A DNA stretch of 64,000 bases, taken from positions 53,645,659 to 53,709,658 of the forward strand of contig CM049313.1 of assembly GCA_026874595.1 (NCBI GenBank). The letters run 5' to 3'. Below are positions 23,849-35,283 of the stretch, in pieces. The stretch comes from Sipunculus nudus (taxonomy: Eukaryota; Annelida; Sipuncula; Golfingiida; Sipunculidae). How positions within the stretch are numbered: position 1 is the stretch's first letter; every line of letters starts with the position of its first letter. The notes under the pieces were generated by a model, which saw only the letters and a program-made list of their open reading frames with translations, was not told the origin of the DNA and did no database searches. Position numbers and translations under genes: made by a program.

Positions 23849-24602
23849 GTGTGTGAAGGTTTCTCTGGGCGATTCAAAATTGTCTTAAAATACGGGGCCA
23901 TATATCCATCCAAAGGTTCACTATAAACATTTTCTGGGCTTTTATATATCCCCGAATTTGAATTTCCACTATCATAAAATCCCATTATTTCTTACCTGAA
24001 AAACAGAAAATCGTAGTTCGCTGCATCCACCATATTGAATACCAGACCAGGATGACCAAAATTCACACCCTGAATTCCTATGTCGTTCAGGAACTGAAAC
24101 GAAACCACGTATTCACTGCCCTTGTACGTTGGTGTATCCTGGACAGCCATGCACAGATTATCCTGCGGCCATATGGTGGTATTTGCTGTGTCATCCAGGA
24201 TGATGAAGCCGAGACCATCTCCACTTTTGTCTGAACAGAAGTTGTAGTTAAATTTCTGGCTGTTGCCTGCAACATGAGATGAGAAGATGACAATATATAA
24301 CATAGCAATAGAGACAAAACATAAAAACACACCTTAACTAATATTAAGACAAATAAAATTTAAAAAATCATGATTTGAAAATATGACGGAATAATTGACC
24401 CTGACTACATTATTCTCTCATTTTGTCGATGTCAACGAATTCCAAATGATCGCATTGCAATTTTAATCAGTTCTAATTTGGCGCAGAAAATCACACTTTC
24501 CCCTTCTTTGAACCTACCATTCCCGAGCAAAGGCTCCCGGAAACACTGGTTGCATGTCACCACAACAACTAGTAAAAAGTAAACACAGAGGCGGACGGCC
24601 AT
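22162..24602 (-). CDS. Secreted lectin-like domain protein, copy A (three exons)
   Basis: Exon 1 is 24518-24602, exon 2 is 23996-24266 and exon 3 is 22162-22468, predicting about 220 residues. Residues 1-20 or so form a signal peptide (MAVRLCVYFLLVVVVTC). The mature chain has one domain with NYNFCSDKSGDGLGFIILDD, then HPGLVFN, NYDFLFFRPHW, CYGYGY, RVYL and NGFKNR. Five Cys positions are shared with copy B (FC, MC/LC, CY, CP, terminal C). The alternating strand pattern and GLGF/HPGLVFN motifs suggest a concanavalin A-like jelly-roll, as in LamG-like or lectin domains; function is not known. All splice sites are canonical: G/GTAGGT to TTGCAG/G in phase 1, and AG/GTAAGA to TTACAG/A in phase 2. 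There is no transmembrane segment, so the product is probably secreted. A solo LTR and AT arrays fill intron 2. A TTCTTACAG acceptor upstream of the ATG suggests an upstream leader exon that I could not find. Confidence 0.82.
22702..22899. repeat. Two long (AT)n arrays in copy A intron 2
   Basis: AT arrays at about 22702-22752 and 22832-22899. The second abuts the first base of the solo LTR. Confidence 0.9.
22900..23762 (+). mobile_element. Solo LTR, copy 1 (inside copy A intron 2)
   Basis: Starts TGTTACAGATGTCTC directly after an (AT)n array and ends GGTTCCGTAA before an AAT array. It is homologous along its whole length to 44098-44975. Landmarks are a TATA-like TTATATAAAGGGG near 23173 and AATAAA near 23602. 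No internal retroelement region adjoins it, so it is a solo LTR. It lies antisense to copy A. Target-site duplication is hidden by the flanking simple sequence. Confidence 0.8.
23758..23847. repeat. (AAT)n followed by (TA)n
   Basis: AAT units pass into TA dinucleotides immediately after the solo LTR end. Confidence 0.88.
23996..24266 (-). CDS. Copy A exon 2: N-terminal half of lectin-like domain
   Basis: 271 nt between a CATGTTGCAG acceptor and a GTAAGA donor. Encodes GNSQKFNYNFC through NYDFLFF in one frame, in phase with exons 1 and 3. Three residues fit N-glycosylation sequons or near matches (for example NTT). Confidence 0.85.
24518..24602 (-). CDS. Copy A exon 1: signal peptide
   Basis: ATG at 24602-24600. 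Encodes MAVRLCVYFLLVVVVTCNQC then FREPLLGN. The donor GTAGGT is phase 1. Start, length and donor are the same as in copy B, which supports this ATG. Confidence 0.82.
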
Positions 24603-24692
24603 GTCGGTTGGTGATTCTGAACCATTAAATGTTTGCGTTGAATACCTGTAAGAAATGCGATTTATATGATAAATAGTGAAACATTTAACCAC

Positions 24693-26184
24693 ATTGCTAC
24701 TAGAGCCCTGCGTGGGCCGGCATTTAGAGCCCGCACCCGCCCCGCAAAACAAACCTTGAGCCCCCATCCGCCCGGCCCGCAGTTGTAAAAACCCGCACCT
24801 ATAAAGAATAAATCGACCCGCATCCGCCCCGCATATTAAGCTTTCAGCGAGCACCCGCCCCGCATTTTTACCAAAAGTCAGCCCGCATTCAACCCGAAAA
24901 TAAACATAAGGGACTACCAAAACGTAACCAACTAAAAAATATGATTTATTTTCAGATATTAATAATGAATCACCATCTGAGTAGATAGCGTTATCATGTT
25001 AAGCTGATAGAAGGACATTTTCCAGTTTTTTTCACAGGTAAGGACGAGTGTCATAGAATCACCATTTATTTTTTTTTTATTTTAAAGAATAACCAATTAA
25101 CAAAATACATTTATTTACTGTCTTATCACTGGAAGTGTCACTGCAGTAACTGGGACACACTTATCAAATACTGCCATTGTGTCTCCTTAAAATATTTTAA
25201 GTAATTATAAATTCAATTAACATATCCAGATATTTAGCTAACAATATAATTGCAGTTTAAACATATTTTACGTGCATATGCTGCTATATGGAAATATAAA
25301 ATAAAAGTTAAGCATAAAAAATCAATTTCTATTAAGTTTGTATGCCTGGAGTTACACTACTCATCACTAGCTGCAGTACCTAGAGGACAGTACATACTTG
25401 CTCACCACAGTTCACACCTTTTATTTGACAAAGAGCTTAATCCTGTCCAGCGATCATCAGCTATAATTAGCTGTTAGGGGAAGGGTATGGAACTACAGAG
25501 GTAGTGAGCTCTAGATCAAGCATACACAAGAATAGATATTAAAGTAGCCCCATGCGCGTTATCTCATTCTGCTTTGCTAATGCAGTCCTCTGAACAAGCC
25601 AGAGCTCATTTGCTCATCCATGATTAGCACACCTCAGTCTTTGCAATTATGTAAAGCTATATCAAGCTGGTGACAGAGCCTGATGCACCCATGCTGTGAC
25701 TATTATAACATCACAGGCATAATCCTGGTGCTCTACCCTCAGCCATGTTACGTAATATCTGAGAGTGGCCACAAGTACAGGCCTACAGTGCTGAACAGTC
25801 TATAATTATACAACGCTATTCCCAGGTACATTTGCAATATTCTGAAAAGTGGCCTCTGCAAAGATGAATCTGTCTCAAAACTCAGGGAGTTTATATTTCA
25901 CAAGTGCTCTATAGTAATTTTAAATATTGAATAACCGAAGGAACATAAACATACCTGCAGTGCTAAACATTTAAGTAAATGTGATCATCCTCTCACTATT
26001 AACCATGCTTTCGGCCCGCAGAAACCCGCACTAAAATATCATGTAAACCGCCCAGCCCCGCATATCCCATCTTTTAGGCCGCAGTCGCCCCGCCCTGCAG
26101 AGAATTCTTTTTGGCCCGCCCCGCCCCACAAAATCCCGAAAAGTCAGCCCGCGGGTGCGCAGGGCGCAGGGCTATAATTGCTAC
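24693..26184. mobile_element. Non-autonomous hAT-type DNA transposon with 8-bp target duplication
   Basis: Element 24701-26176 (1476 bp) lies between perfect 8-bp direct repeats ATTGCTAC (24693-24700 and 26177-26184). Ends are TAGAGCCCTGCG and CGCAGGGCTATA, an inverted repeat of 12 bp with one mismatch. Both subterminal regions are packed with CCCGC/GCCCCGC words in parallel arrays, the arrangement expected of transposase-binding repeats in hAT elements. The 8-bp duplication and TA-ended termini fit hAT. The interior is AT-rich with no transposase. Confidence 0.85.
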
Positions 26185-26896
26185 CTGCAATTATTAAATT
26201 TTCACTTTTTTATTCTACATTTAACGTTGGTTATCATATGGTATTTCAACGCGTTAACATAAATACAGGATATATTTCAAATAGATGCTGTCGAATAAAT
26301 GTTTATAAATTTATCTTTTATGAAAGGTAATTTAAATTTCAAAATGATGCATACATGTTTTTCTGCATATTGGTTTCAAAATTGGCCTAGGAAATTTGTT
26401 TTTTATTAGTGATTTTATGTTAGTGATGAAAAGGTCTATTTTACTTATAAAATGTTTTTACATACAATTGCAATTTTAGATCTGTCAGATTCAATAATAA
26501 ACAAAATATCTGAAGAAAATGTAATTCCATGTAACAAAACATTTTCAAGTGATGGAATTTTCATTTTAAGTAGGGGAGATATTTTAAGCTTAATTTCTAC
26601 AAGAATCACAACACATTATTTCTCCGCATACTTATTATCCGCAAAGTTCAGTATTTGATAATTCAATCAACCCCTCAGTCAGTAAATGCTAGATCAAATA
26701 CTAGACACCCCTATTTAAAGTAATTTTGCAAGGTTTACCAACCCTGTTCTCCATACCTCAAGGATTTTATTGTGATTAACGTAAAATTATATTATTTGCA
26801 TTTGGAAAAGGTACGATTAGACAACGTTGTGCTGTTGCAGATATTAAGGAATACATGGTAGGAGAAAACTTTACAAATTATACAACACAAACTCAC

Positions 26897-27043
26897 CTTT
26901 AGTTCCTGTAAACCAGCTGTGTAGATGATCTGCGTACAGTGTCCTTCATATTATATCTTACAGCTCTTACCTTGACCGGCGTAGACCAATCACAGACACT
27001 GCGGCCTTTCCTTGTCTGCATGATTGACATATCAACCTATTAC
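26897..27043 (-). pseudogene. Decayed paralogue of exon 9529-9692
   Basis: Aligns by eye to 9529-9692 in the same orientation and the same relative place (about 2.4 kb upstream of copy A exon 1, hAT insertion included). The acceptor (TTTATCAG) and donor (GTGAGT) survive. It is 147 nt against 164, loses frame near the middle and has an in-frame TAA. It is a dead exon. Confidence 0.65.
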
Positions 27044-28887
27044 CTGATAAATGTAAAATTAACATAATCTGTTCTCAGGGACAATGTTTGACTGGTTATT
27101 TCACTGCTTATAAAATACATAGAGATAATACCACCACCACCACAAAGAGAATTTTTAGCTTGTTGCGGTCTATTTGCATACCAGGTATATTTTCTATTAC
27201 ATGACATATAGTATATTCTCCTTAAAAATACGGTATCTGTCAATATTTTGTTTTGCTTACCCCTGTGCACAAGTAAAAAACTTGCACCGGGCCCGATTAG
27301 TGGAACGAAATATAAATATACCTGTTGATTTTTCAAGCTTCTAACCGGTGTTTCTAAGGGCTGGGTATCGCCTGCAAATTTATTATTGCAATATACTGTG
27401 ATAATACGTGATAGCATATTGCGATACGTAGAGCGATATTTTCATTTATTAAATTTATAGAAAATGGGTTTGTTTTCTATATCATTTTTATATACTTTTG
27501 ATATAATTATTATTAATCATTTTATCGTATTAAATTTGATGCGACAATAAACGTTTATGTTAATCAGTTTATTTCAGACACGAAACATGGCAATATTATT
27601 TACACTAATGTACTAAGTAACTCATTTCTTGCTGACAGTACTCAGAGAGAACCTTTAAACTTTTTCTTTAGGCCTAACATATGCAAATATTTTTGCAGTT
27701 AGATAATTAAAGACTGTGGCTTAGCAAAGAGAGGCATAGGTGATGTACACAATAGCAGCCGTGTACCACATGGCAAGGCTGCCGTTCTTAAACAACAGCA
27801 ATGTTTACTTAACACTTGATCTTTATGAAGTTCTCATAAGGTTTGAGCAGAGTATTGTAATGAATGATTAATTAATCTGACGGTGTTGATTCAGCGCTTT
27901 TTGTTTTATGGGAATATTTCTAACATATTAATAGGTCATCGAGCAGAAATGCAAATTCCAATATAGTTCCAACTATTAAAAAAAAACGGTAGCTGCTTTC
28001 ACTTTAAGCCTGTCATTAATCCCGACCCATTTCAATTTGAATCAGAAACATTATTTTGACTACAAACAAATCAGTTAAGGCACGTATAACATGATATCGA
28101 AAAATACCGATAGTTGAGTCTGAGATCTGTATCGCGATACGTAATATGCGACACACCGGATAGCGGTGTACTGATATATCGCAGCCATATGTAGTGTTTT
28201 ATCGTTCATGTTTCTTCTCCTCTGGGAAATGTCGCGCATCGCAAGACCGGCCCTCTGATCACGAAGCATTGTTAAAGTAAAATGGCACACTTGGACTCTG
28301 ATACACATACACAGATATAACAATGCATAAATAGGCGAACTGAAGATATAAAACCGAATGCCAGGATGATAACACACATTAATTGCAATAACTGTCCTTA
28401 CGGACAGATCACTACAGAGTATGAAAAGCATGAAAAAATAGAAAACACTCGGAGAGCACATACCTCCATCACATATTATCCTAATGTGGGTTTAATGCAT
28501 ATCACAGTGTATGCGGAAGTGGGTTTAGTTTGTATCAGCTTTTCATGTATTGCTGTAGCCGTGAATCAAGACTCAGGAGGCATTTATATTGGGTTTGTCA
28601 GTCTAACTTGAGTCCTGATACAAGCGGAGTGGGGAAATTAGTGCAACGGTAATCCACCCTGTAGCCTTGATGTCGTGGTAAACAGTCTTAACATTGAACA
28701 ATACGTATGCACTCACAACCCAAAATGAAAATCCTTCTCTGTGGTAATGAGTTTTTCCTGTATCGAGTACGAGTTGCCTGCCTCCGATAAACTGTGTGAG
28801 CAATGCTTACAATGCAAGTATTTTATTGGTCAGAAATTCGACGAAGATGCTGAGGGATTTATCAGTAAGCTGAATGAAAAGGTTTTA
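27044..28887. other. Intergenic, possible DNA-element remnants
   Basis: No exon is supported. ATCG/CGATA-rich words near 27355-27440 (GGGCTGGGTATCGCC) and near 28100-28190 (ATCGCGATACG, ATATATCGCAGCC) could be two ends of an old transposon, but I find no convincing inverted repeat or target duplication. Confidence 0.35.
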
Positions 28888-29080
28888 CCCCCGTCTGTGG
28901 CTCAGGGTTAAGCACAAGGCTCTAAGCCGGGAGGTCGTGGGTTCAAATCTCATCCGATGAGCGGTGAGATTAAACATAGTCGGTCCCCAACCCGGGTAAG
29001 CGATCTTCAAGCTTAATGGGAAGGCTGTGCCCACGTCCGTGTATCACTCACAAACAAATGCGTCTTGGGGGGGGGGGGGT
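28888..29080 (+). mobile_element. tRNA-derived SINE
   Basis: An A-box-like TGGCTCAGGGTTAAGCAC and a B box GGTTCAAATCTC lie about 35 bases apart near 28897-28960, as in a tRNA gene. A tRNA-unrelated body and a poly-G run follow. It interrupts a segment whose halves (28.83-28.89 and 29.3-29.6 kb) are contiguous at 52.48-52.78 kb, which supports an insertion. Confidence 0.6.
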
Positions 29081-29299
29081 TCCTCGGTAATATGACCCAG
29101 CAATAGGGTTGATTACACACCCAGAACCCGCAGGTGCAGCAGGGACAGGGCCTAGGTGACACCAGGATACAAAATAATATGATAGGAAGCGAGTGGTACC
29201 ACTCTGACAAGTAGTGGAAACCGAAATGGAAACTCTGCAGATGTGCATATTTAGGGTAAGTCAGCATGAAAAAATTTGAGGCGGTTACCTTTACCAAAA

Positions 29300-29850
29300 A
29301 AAATCTTGAAAAAAAGAGTTAAAATGGAATTTTTCTCACACATGGTAGTTATGGTTAGAAAGTATACTAAAAAGTCAAGGATTGGTCTGATTTATATCAA
29401 GTCACAGCATACTTGTAGGTAATGCGGAGTTGTCAAAATGACGACAATATTTGCATCCTCATAGAGCCTCAAAGGGCGGTACTCGTTGCATGCCGTAAAG
29501 GCACCTTGACACTAATACGCCGGCAGTACACAGAGGCCGAAATGGCGCTAGCATCCTTGAAAAGCGTATGAGGATATATAAAAATCCAATGAAAGCCCTA
29601 CAAGAATATCACTCATAATTCTTCCCTGTAAAAGAAATGGTTAAAAAACTACAGATTACAAGATTAAACATTATCAGGTCAGAAGTGTTATTCCTATAGA
29701 ATTTCAGACTTTCAAAGTTTCCCGTTGTCATTCCAAAGGAAGGCTAAGTGTGATAGATATAGTAATGAATCTACGTTTATGTTAAACATGCACCTGGAAA
29801 TACTTAACTATAAATAATAATCAAACTAAGTGTAAACTTAAGGAGCGAAG
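29300..29850 (+). repeat. Segmental-duplication fragment shared with 52.5-52.8 kb and 11.57-11.90 kb
   Basis: 29.30-29.55 kb matches 52.55-52.78 kb in direct orientation (shared phrases ATTGGTCTG, ATATTTGCATCCTCAT, GTAAAGGCAC). 29.60-29.85 kb matches 11.60-11.88 kb (shared phrases ATAATTCTTCC, CCATTGTCATTCC or a near match, TGATAGATA). It extends the direct duplication seen at the lectin-like genes. Confidence 0.6.
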
Positions 29851-30069
29851 TAGTCATGATCCTTTCCTGCATGCCTCCATTTACTGCCACTTGATCCTGT
29901 GATACGTGACCAGGTTAAATGGGGGAAGTTTTATTCGGTGCTCCTATTATGTACACATTCAGCAAAAAGGAAAAGTAGCGTTCATTGATTTTCAAGGGCG
30001 GGGGGATGTTTCAAGGATCTAGATTATGGCACCATGGATATTAAAAAAACGTCCTTTTCCGTTGTTACA

Positions 30070-30075
<6 letters not shown>

Positions 30076-30112
<37 letters not shown>

Positions 30113-30170
30113 TTTTAATATGTGTATAGGTATAAACATGTATATTTTATGTATGTATATGTTCGTATTC

Positions 30171-30220
<50 letters not shown>
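30076..30220. repeat. Two (AT)n arrays flanking a TATG-rich segment
   Basis: AT arrays at about 30076-30112 and 30178-30220, separated by GTAT/TATG-rich DNA. Confidence 0.88.
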
Positions 30221-30225
<5 letters not shown>

Positions 30226-31155
30226 AAATGTGTACGATTTATGGCTGAGGTCATTCAAAAGAATTTATAACCTATTTGTATATCCTGGTCCATCAAGCGG
30301 AAAGCCTTAAAGAAACCAAAGAGTCTATCATACTAATTATTCAAATATTTTATTTCCAATTTATAAATCTTATTTGCTGAATAGATGGGGGTTATAACCC
30401 CCATCCCATTTTACTTCGCCCCTGTAAAGGAACACGCGACACATGTCCCTTCCATAGTCCATAAGTAGCTCACCATATAACAATATATATATCTACTCGT
30501 TGTGTATTCTAATACAACTGCACAAATTACGATTGGATATAAAAGTAATAGCATTTAGCAGCATATGTAGGAACTAGAACTGGGTTAAAGGTTAAGGTTA
30601 TTTGTATTGCAAATAAAACAATCACTGAAGATATATCTCGGCTTCATTAATATGTTAATAAAATCGTTATGCGTTTCTAGACGATAAGAGCCATTGCAAG
30701 GATGTAGCAGTGTTCATTTACATTTTTACATTAAATCCTTATTTTTGGTATAAAGTTCCGTCTGCCTGATAGTACCAAATTCTCATTAAGATCCCAGTGT
30801 CTGGAAATGGAATAGAATGAGAACGGACGGTTGCGAAGCATAGAGACAGAGACGCAGAAGAACGATAAACATAAGCAACGAGAGAAAAAAAACAGGCATC
30901 AACACGTGAGACTCGGAAACAAGACCGAAACTATAATAGAGAGAAAATCAGGTACAGGAACGGGAGGCATCATCGTTCTTCCGACAAAGATCCCGCCGCT
31001 ACACTTCTAATATACCTTGATTCATCAGCCAATATCCGGACTTCATCAATTACCCGAGTGTTAATGTGGAGATAATCAGACATTTTTGCTTTCTGTTATC
31101 GGGGCTTTCCCATCCTTAGGTGGTTGCACGTATCCTGTTACGAAAGCGATACGTC

Positions 31156-31535
31156 AGTAGACGTAGCGTTATATGTATTACCCTGAGGGCACCTTTATAA
31201 AATTACCGACGGATTTTCTGCGATCCGCCAGCGTCACACAAGAACTTTTAGAACATGTTCTAACTTTCTGAGATATGACCCATGAAAACGCGGAGTAATA
31301 TGATGTGCAATTTAAGCCAGGTGTATCTAAAACACTACGTCTGCATTGCGTTTACGATACGTAACATAACACTGAATCACGCTCCCTCTTCATGGGTCGT
31401 TACGCAGACGCAAAAATGTTTTTTATTTTCTGAAAGTGACGCGGATAGATCTTAGAAAGAAAATTAGGGGTTACTGACAAGCTCTTCATACGTGTGATAA
31501 GCGTAATATCGTGCGGACATAACGCTACGTCTGTG
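31156..31535. mobile_element. Candidate MITE with ACGTAGCGTTAT inverted ends
   Basis: AGTAGACGTAGCGTTATATG at 31157 is matched in inverse by ACATAACGCTACGTCTGTG at 31517. Between them lie further partial repeats (TACGTCTG, TTTACGATACGTAACATAACAC). It is about 380 bp and non-coding. No clear target duplication is visible. Confidence 0.4.
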
Positions 31536-32182
31536 CCGGGTCTGTGGAATTAACCGCCGACAAAGCGTTATATGACTAGACTAGAGCTGGTATTTTGAGT
31601 CATCAGACACGGTTGAGGTTGTCTGAGACCACGCCGCCTCGGTCGCCTCTTTAGACTATGATTTTAAATGGAGCCGATAGACGCAGTGCCACACAAGCCA
31701 AGCCAAAGGAACACAGGAGAGCATTTCAGGCATTTCATGCTGAATGATAGGGCTTACTTTTATTCGTGAGGGAAGTAATACTTAAAACTGCACTGCAATA
31801 AGTACCAGTGTTCTGAAAAGATATCGTTTTGTAGAGCCGTTATTATGAACACCAGTCGACAAGGGCGCTAGAAATTCCGTGAAAATCCATGTTACTTTCC
31901 TGTTTATCACATAACCTGACATGAGAAAGCAGTTGGTCATGGAATAATGGGAGGGGGCGGGGGGTTTCCACAAATTGGTTTGAAACTGAAACCCTTCAAA
32001 AAGGTTGCAGTTGCTGGAAGGGGAAGGGGGGTCCCGACGCCCTTGTTTCCGCTTTTGAAACTTACAAGGTATGCATATTTCCGTTTCTTTCTTTAGAAAA
32101 AGCTTCTTGCAAAAAGTGCAAAGTGCCACAAAATAAATGTAAAAACATTTGTACAAATCTAATTGAGACAATATCCCACTGA

Positions 32183-32273
32183 AAATCTAAAAAAAAAACT
32201 TTAAGAATTACAAAAAAATGAGCCAATAAAAATCTAAAAAAAAACTTTAAGAATTACAAAAAAATGAGCCAAT
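32183..32273 (+). repeat. Recent 45-bp tandem duplication
   Basis: Two nearly identical copies of a unit containing ACTTTAAGAATTAC and ATGAGCCAAT lie head to tail, differing mainly in A-run length. Confidence 0.8.
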
Positions 32274-34263
32274 ATTCCTCATCTCCTTTAATACATTAAA
32301 CAAGCCCCGGTAAAAAGCCCGGGTATACCGGGCTTACCAGCTCTTAGTTAATAATTAATATAAGATTAATACGTTTTAAAGTGGCACGTAAACCACCATT
32401 CAGCTTATGTCAACCGCATCCATCCCCGTCGTGCAAGTGCTTTGGATCAGCTTGTTCCATCCTGAATATATTGGTTTATATTCTAACCACCATGCTCCCT
32501 ATACTGTAACACAAAGTGTTCCACTGTTGTCAATAAACATTCAAACGCAGGTCTTGCGATTCACTTAAAAATTAAAATACAGTCGAATCTCACTTAGTGG
32601 GCACCTCCATAAGGGGACACTTCTTTGAAGTGGGCTTTTTTTGTCAGTACCATATTTTCTTCTCTTAGTTATGTTTAGCTTATGTGGGCACCTCTTTATT
32701 CTGTAAAGTGGGCTCTTTTCCCGAGCTAAATAGGCACCTCAACGTTTTCCCCGTTGAAATGTCTTCCTATTTAAACTTGAGGAGCTTTATTAATTTTGAA
32801 TTTTTAATTATTAATAATCAGAGTAACTAAATCGGCATAATAAATCAGATTAATAAACATTTATATTTCAACTATTAATGATAATAATCAAACAAATGAA
32901 CAAAGGCCAGAGGTGTATAATTTTCTTATTGCATAATCAAAATAATAGCCTTCTTGACTAAAGGCTAGGCACGGGATTCATGCATACTAATTAGACTACT
33001 TTGATGTGCCTGTTTTGTATGGTCAGACCTCAGCCCAGACTAGCTGTTCCTATCTTGTTTTAAGCCATACTGGACTGATAAGCATTCTTTGATTTAGCAG
33101 TCAGTAGACTTTCTGAAGTCAATGATGCAACTAAACTGTTAACGTTAGTGCCATGAGTGGATGCCTTGCTCATTCATCCAGTTACTTGGTACTCTGAGAT
33201 AAGGTAATAGGGTAAGGTTCCCCTGTCTCATGTTCAATGGTCATTCAAATGCACTTTGTGTCATATTCACACATGACGCCATGATGGCCAAATAAAAAAC
33301 GGAAATGATTTCGCTTCAGTTTCCTTTCAGCACAATTCATTTATCTTTACTGCCATCCCGCAGTGAAGGCTGAGAATGTTAGAGTCTGTTGTAAAATCGG
33401 AGCGAAAACTGTATGCAAGATATCATTTCTTTTTCCTTTGACTATTTTAAAGAGTTTGGGTCTGGTGCTGCCATCTTTTGGGATATATGTGTACTCTTAT
33501 TTTCAACTACAATTCCTCATCACGCGGATGATATGTAAAATTTGGTTTACCACTCTTTAACTTTTAGTGGTGGCTACAGGCATTGATTTTATATTTGCGT
33601 GAGACAGTTATAACTGAAATCCAAAAAAAAATTTAAATTCTACCAAGAATCTGCCTAAAACTTGAATATTCTTGTGACCTTTTCATTACTTGAAACAAGT
33701 ATTTCTATGTATAAATTGTTGAAGATGAAAATGCACAAAGAAATTAATTTAGTTGCTAACATGACTGATGTTTTCCTGTTTTGAAACAGTCCATGGGAAG
33801 AGTTCTGTTTAGAGGTAATAGTTCTAAACATTCGAAAGTGTGGACCTTGTTGTGTTTTGGGTCCGATTATAAATGATAAAACATTGATCTGAACGATACT
33901 AATTAGTCAGATCAGCTATATATGTGACATTTACACTAATTTTCTAATGAAAGAGATACATATTACATAGAGGTCTACAATAACTGACACACATTTGAAT
34001 GAGATCACTTTATTCTCTTTATTGATAACTCGAAATGTTATCTAAGCCAATAAATTTCCATGAGATTGCTCGAATTTTACACCAGTTCACCAACACGAGT
34101 CATAAGATTAACATGTGAATTAATTTATTATACAGAAAGTAAATCTTTGTCACTTCATAAGGTACGTCAAATATCGAGTTAATTAAACAGTTGTAGCAGT
34201 TCTTTTGCGGGAGATTTCTATCTATTATATTCATCATCTTAAGAACCAAGGACTTTCAAAGAT

Positions 34264-34600
34264 ACCAAAGTGCGGAGGTGAGTGCGGGGCCTGTTCGTGG
34301 AATCAAGGTCGTCATTTTACTTTTATCTCAGACCCGTCATAATCACGATCATCGCGACAGAAATATCAAAGGCAAGATACTCGAAAATCTGGAGGAAACA
34401 ATTCCTTTCTCTCTCCTCATCTATCGTATTCTTTTCATATATAGGATGAACGTCCGCACACTTATCGCAAATGCTCGAATCTTGACGTTGACATTTATTC
34501 AGGGTTGTCATACATGATATCAAACCCATCATTTTTAACACATTAACCTCCCACTCTGATATATTTGTGATTTAACTTCATATACTTCACACTGTAACAA
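34264..34600 (+). repeat. Third partial copy of the 49.9-50.2 kb segment
   Basis: Shares in direct order AAGGTCGTCATTTTA, CTCAGACCCGTCATAA, CTTGACGTTGACAT or near, GGGTTGTCAT and TGTGATTT-like words with 49.93-50.13 kb. The same words appear inverted at 15.74-15.95 kb. A mucin-like exon follows downstream in both direct copies. Confidence 0.6.
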
Positions 34601-34756
34601 CGAATACATTAATTCAGGTGGGAATACATTAACTCTTGCTGTTTACATTAGCTGTTTCTTGTTGCGAATCTTAACTTGTGGAAATGGAATAGAAAAAAAT
34701 TAATATTGATTCGGAATTGTCTAATATACACACTCGTACTAAAAAATGTTCGCATC

Positions 34757-34759
<3 letters not shown>

Positions 34760-34815
<56 letters not shown>

Positions 34816-34830
34816 AATATATATATATAT
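34760..34830. repeat. (AT)n microsatellite with TGTGTG interruption
   Basis: AT array about 48 bases long, then TGTGTGTG, then a shorter AT array. Confidence 0.9.
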
Positions 34831-35055
34831 TGCTGTTTTGAAGTTTAATGAAGGCAAATGAATATAAGTGTTACATGCAAATTCAGGAGCTCTTGTTCTA
34901 CCTAACTCTTTGGTGATTACACTTGTGTATTAATTTGGCTTAAAAAGGATAAGATCAGATATAATATAATAAGTTGTGCAGCTTTGAAGTTTCAGGTACG
35001 TACTGGGACAGTACCGATCAGCTTAACATTTGAAAACCGGCATACGACTGATTAC

Positions 35056-35283
35056 CTTGTGGGCGGCACTGTACTTGTGGTGTTTCCAGTCGACAGTGTT
35101 GAGTTTCCCAGGCTGGTGATGCTGCCGTTACTGCCGGGTGAAGCGCTGGATGTGGTACTGCTTCTTGTCGTCTTTGCCGTGGTTGAGGTGGTAGTGGGCG
35201 CTTCCGTGGTCGTCTCTGACGTGGTCGAGGGGGTAGTGGGCGCTTTTGTAATCGTCCTTACTGTTGTGGTAATTACAGCCTTG
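35056..35283 (-). CDS. Mucin-like Thr/Ser-rich exon, intact
   Basis: A 228-nt internal exon between acceptor TTTCTGGAAAG and donor AAG/GTAATC, phase 2 on both sides, so it can be skipped or duplicated without changing frame. It encodes about 76 residues dominated by Thr and Ser in TTTS, TTEAPTT and STTAKTT-like stretches with three NST/NTT-type sequons near the end, typical of an O-glycosylated stalk or linker. The intron just upstream (GGGGCCTTAT) is shared with the paralogous exon at 52869-53056. Partner exons were not found. No function beyond a glycosylated spacer is claimed. Confidence 0.55.

Larger units (their letters stand above)
29851..34263. other. Intergenic AT-rich DNA
   Basis: No supported gene. 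Holds (AT)n arrays at 30076-30112 and 30178-30220, the candidate MITE at 31156-31535, a 45-bp tandem duplication at 32183-32273, and a phrase near 32580 (CAGTCGAATCTCAC) that recalls pogo/Tigger-type ends but has no visible partner. Confidence 0.5.

Noticed and set aside
24432-24920. 162-codon minus-strand frame with Gly/Ala/Cys-rich N-terminal part
   Set aside because: The upstream half translates the hAT element's CCCGC arrays. Only the last part, from MAVRL at 24602, is a real exon.
27040-27417. 125-codon minus-strand frame just upstream of the decayed exon
   Set aside because: It crosses the splice acceptor of the pseudo-exon and has no protein-like conservation with the equivalent region near 9.7 kb.
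27355-28190. Possible DNA transposon starting GGGCTGGGTATCG
   Set aside because: The opposite end gives only a weak inverted match and the flanks show no target duplication.
28888-28965. Possible tRNA gene
   Set aside because: Boxes A and B are present, but acceptor and anticodon stems do not pair convincingly. Better explained as a SINE head.
32579-32760. CAGTCGAATCTCAC, resembling a pogo/Tigger end
   Set aside because: No inverted partner or TA duplication found within a plausible distance.
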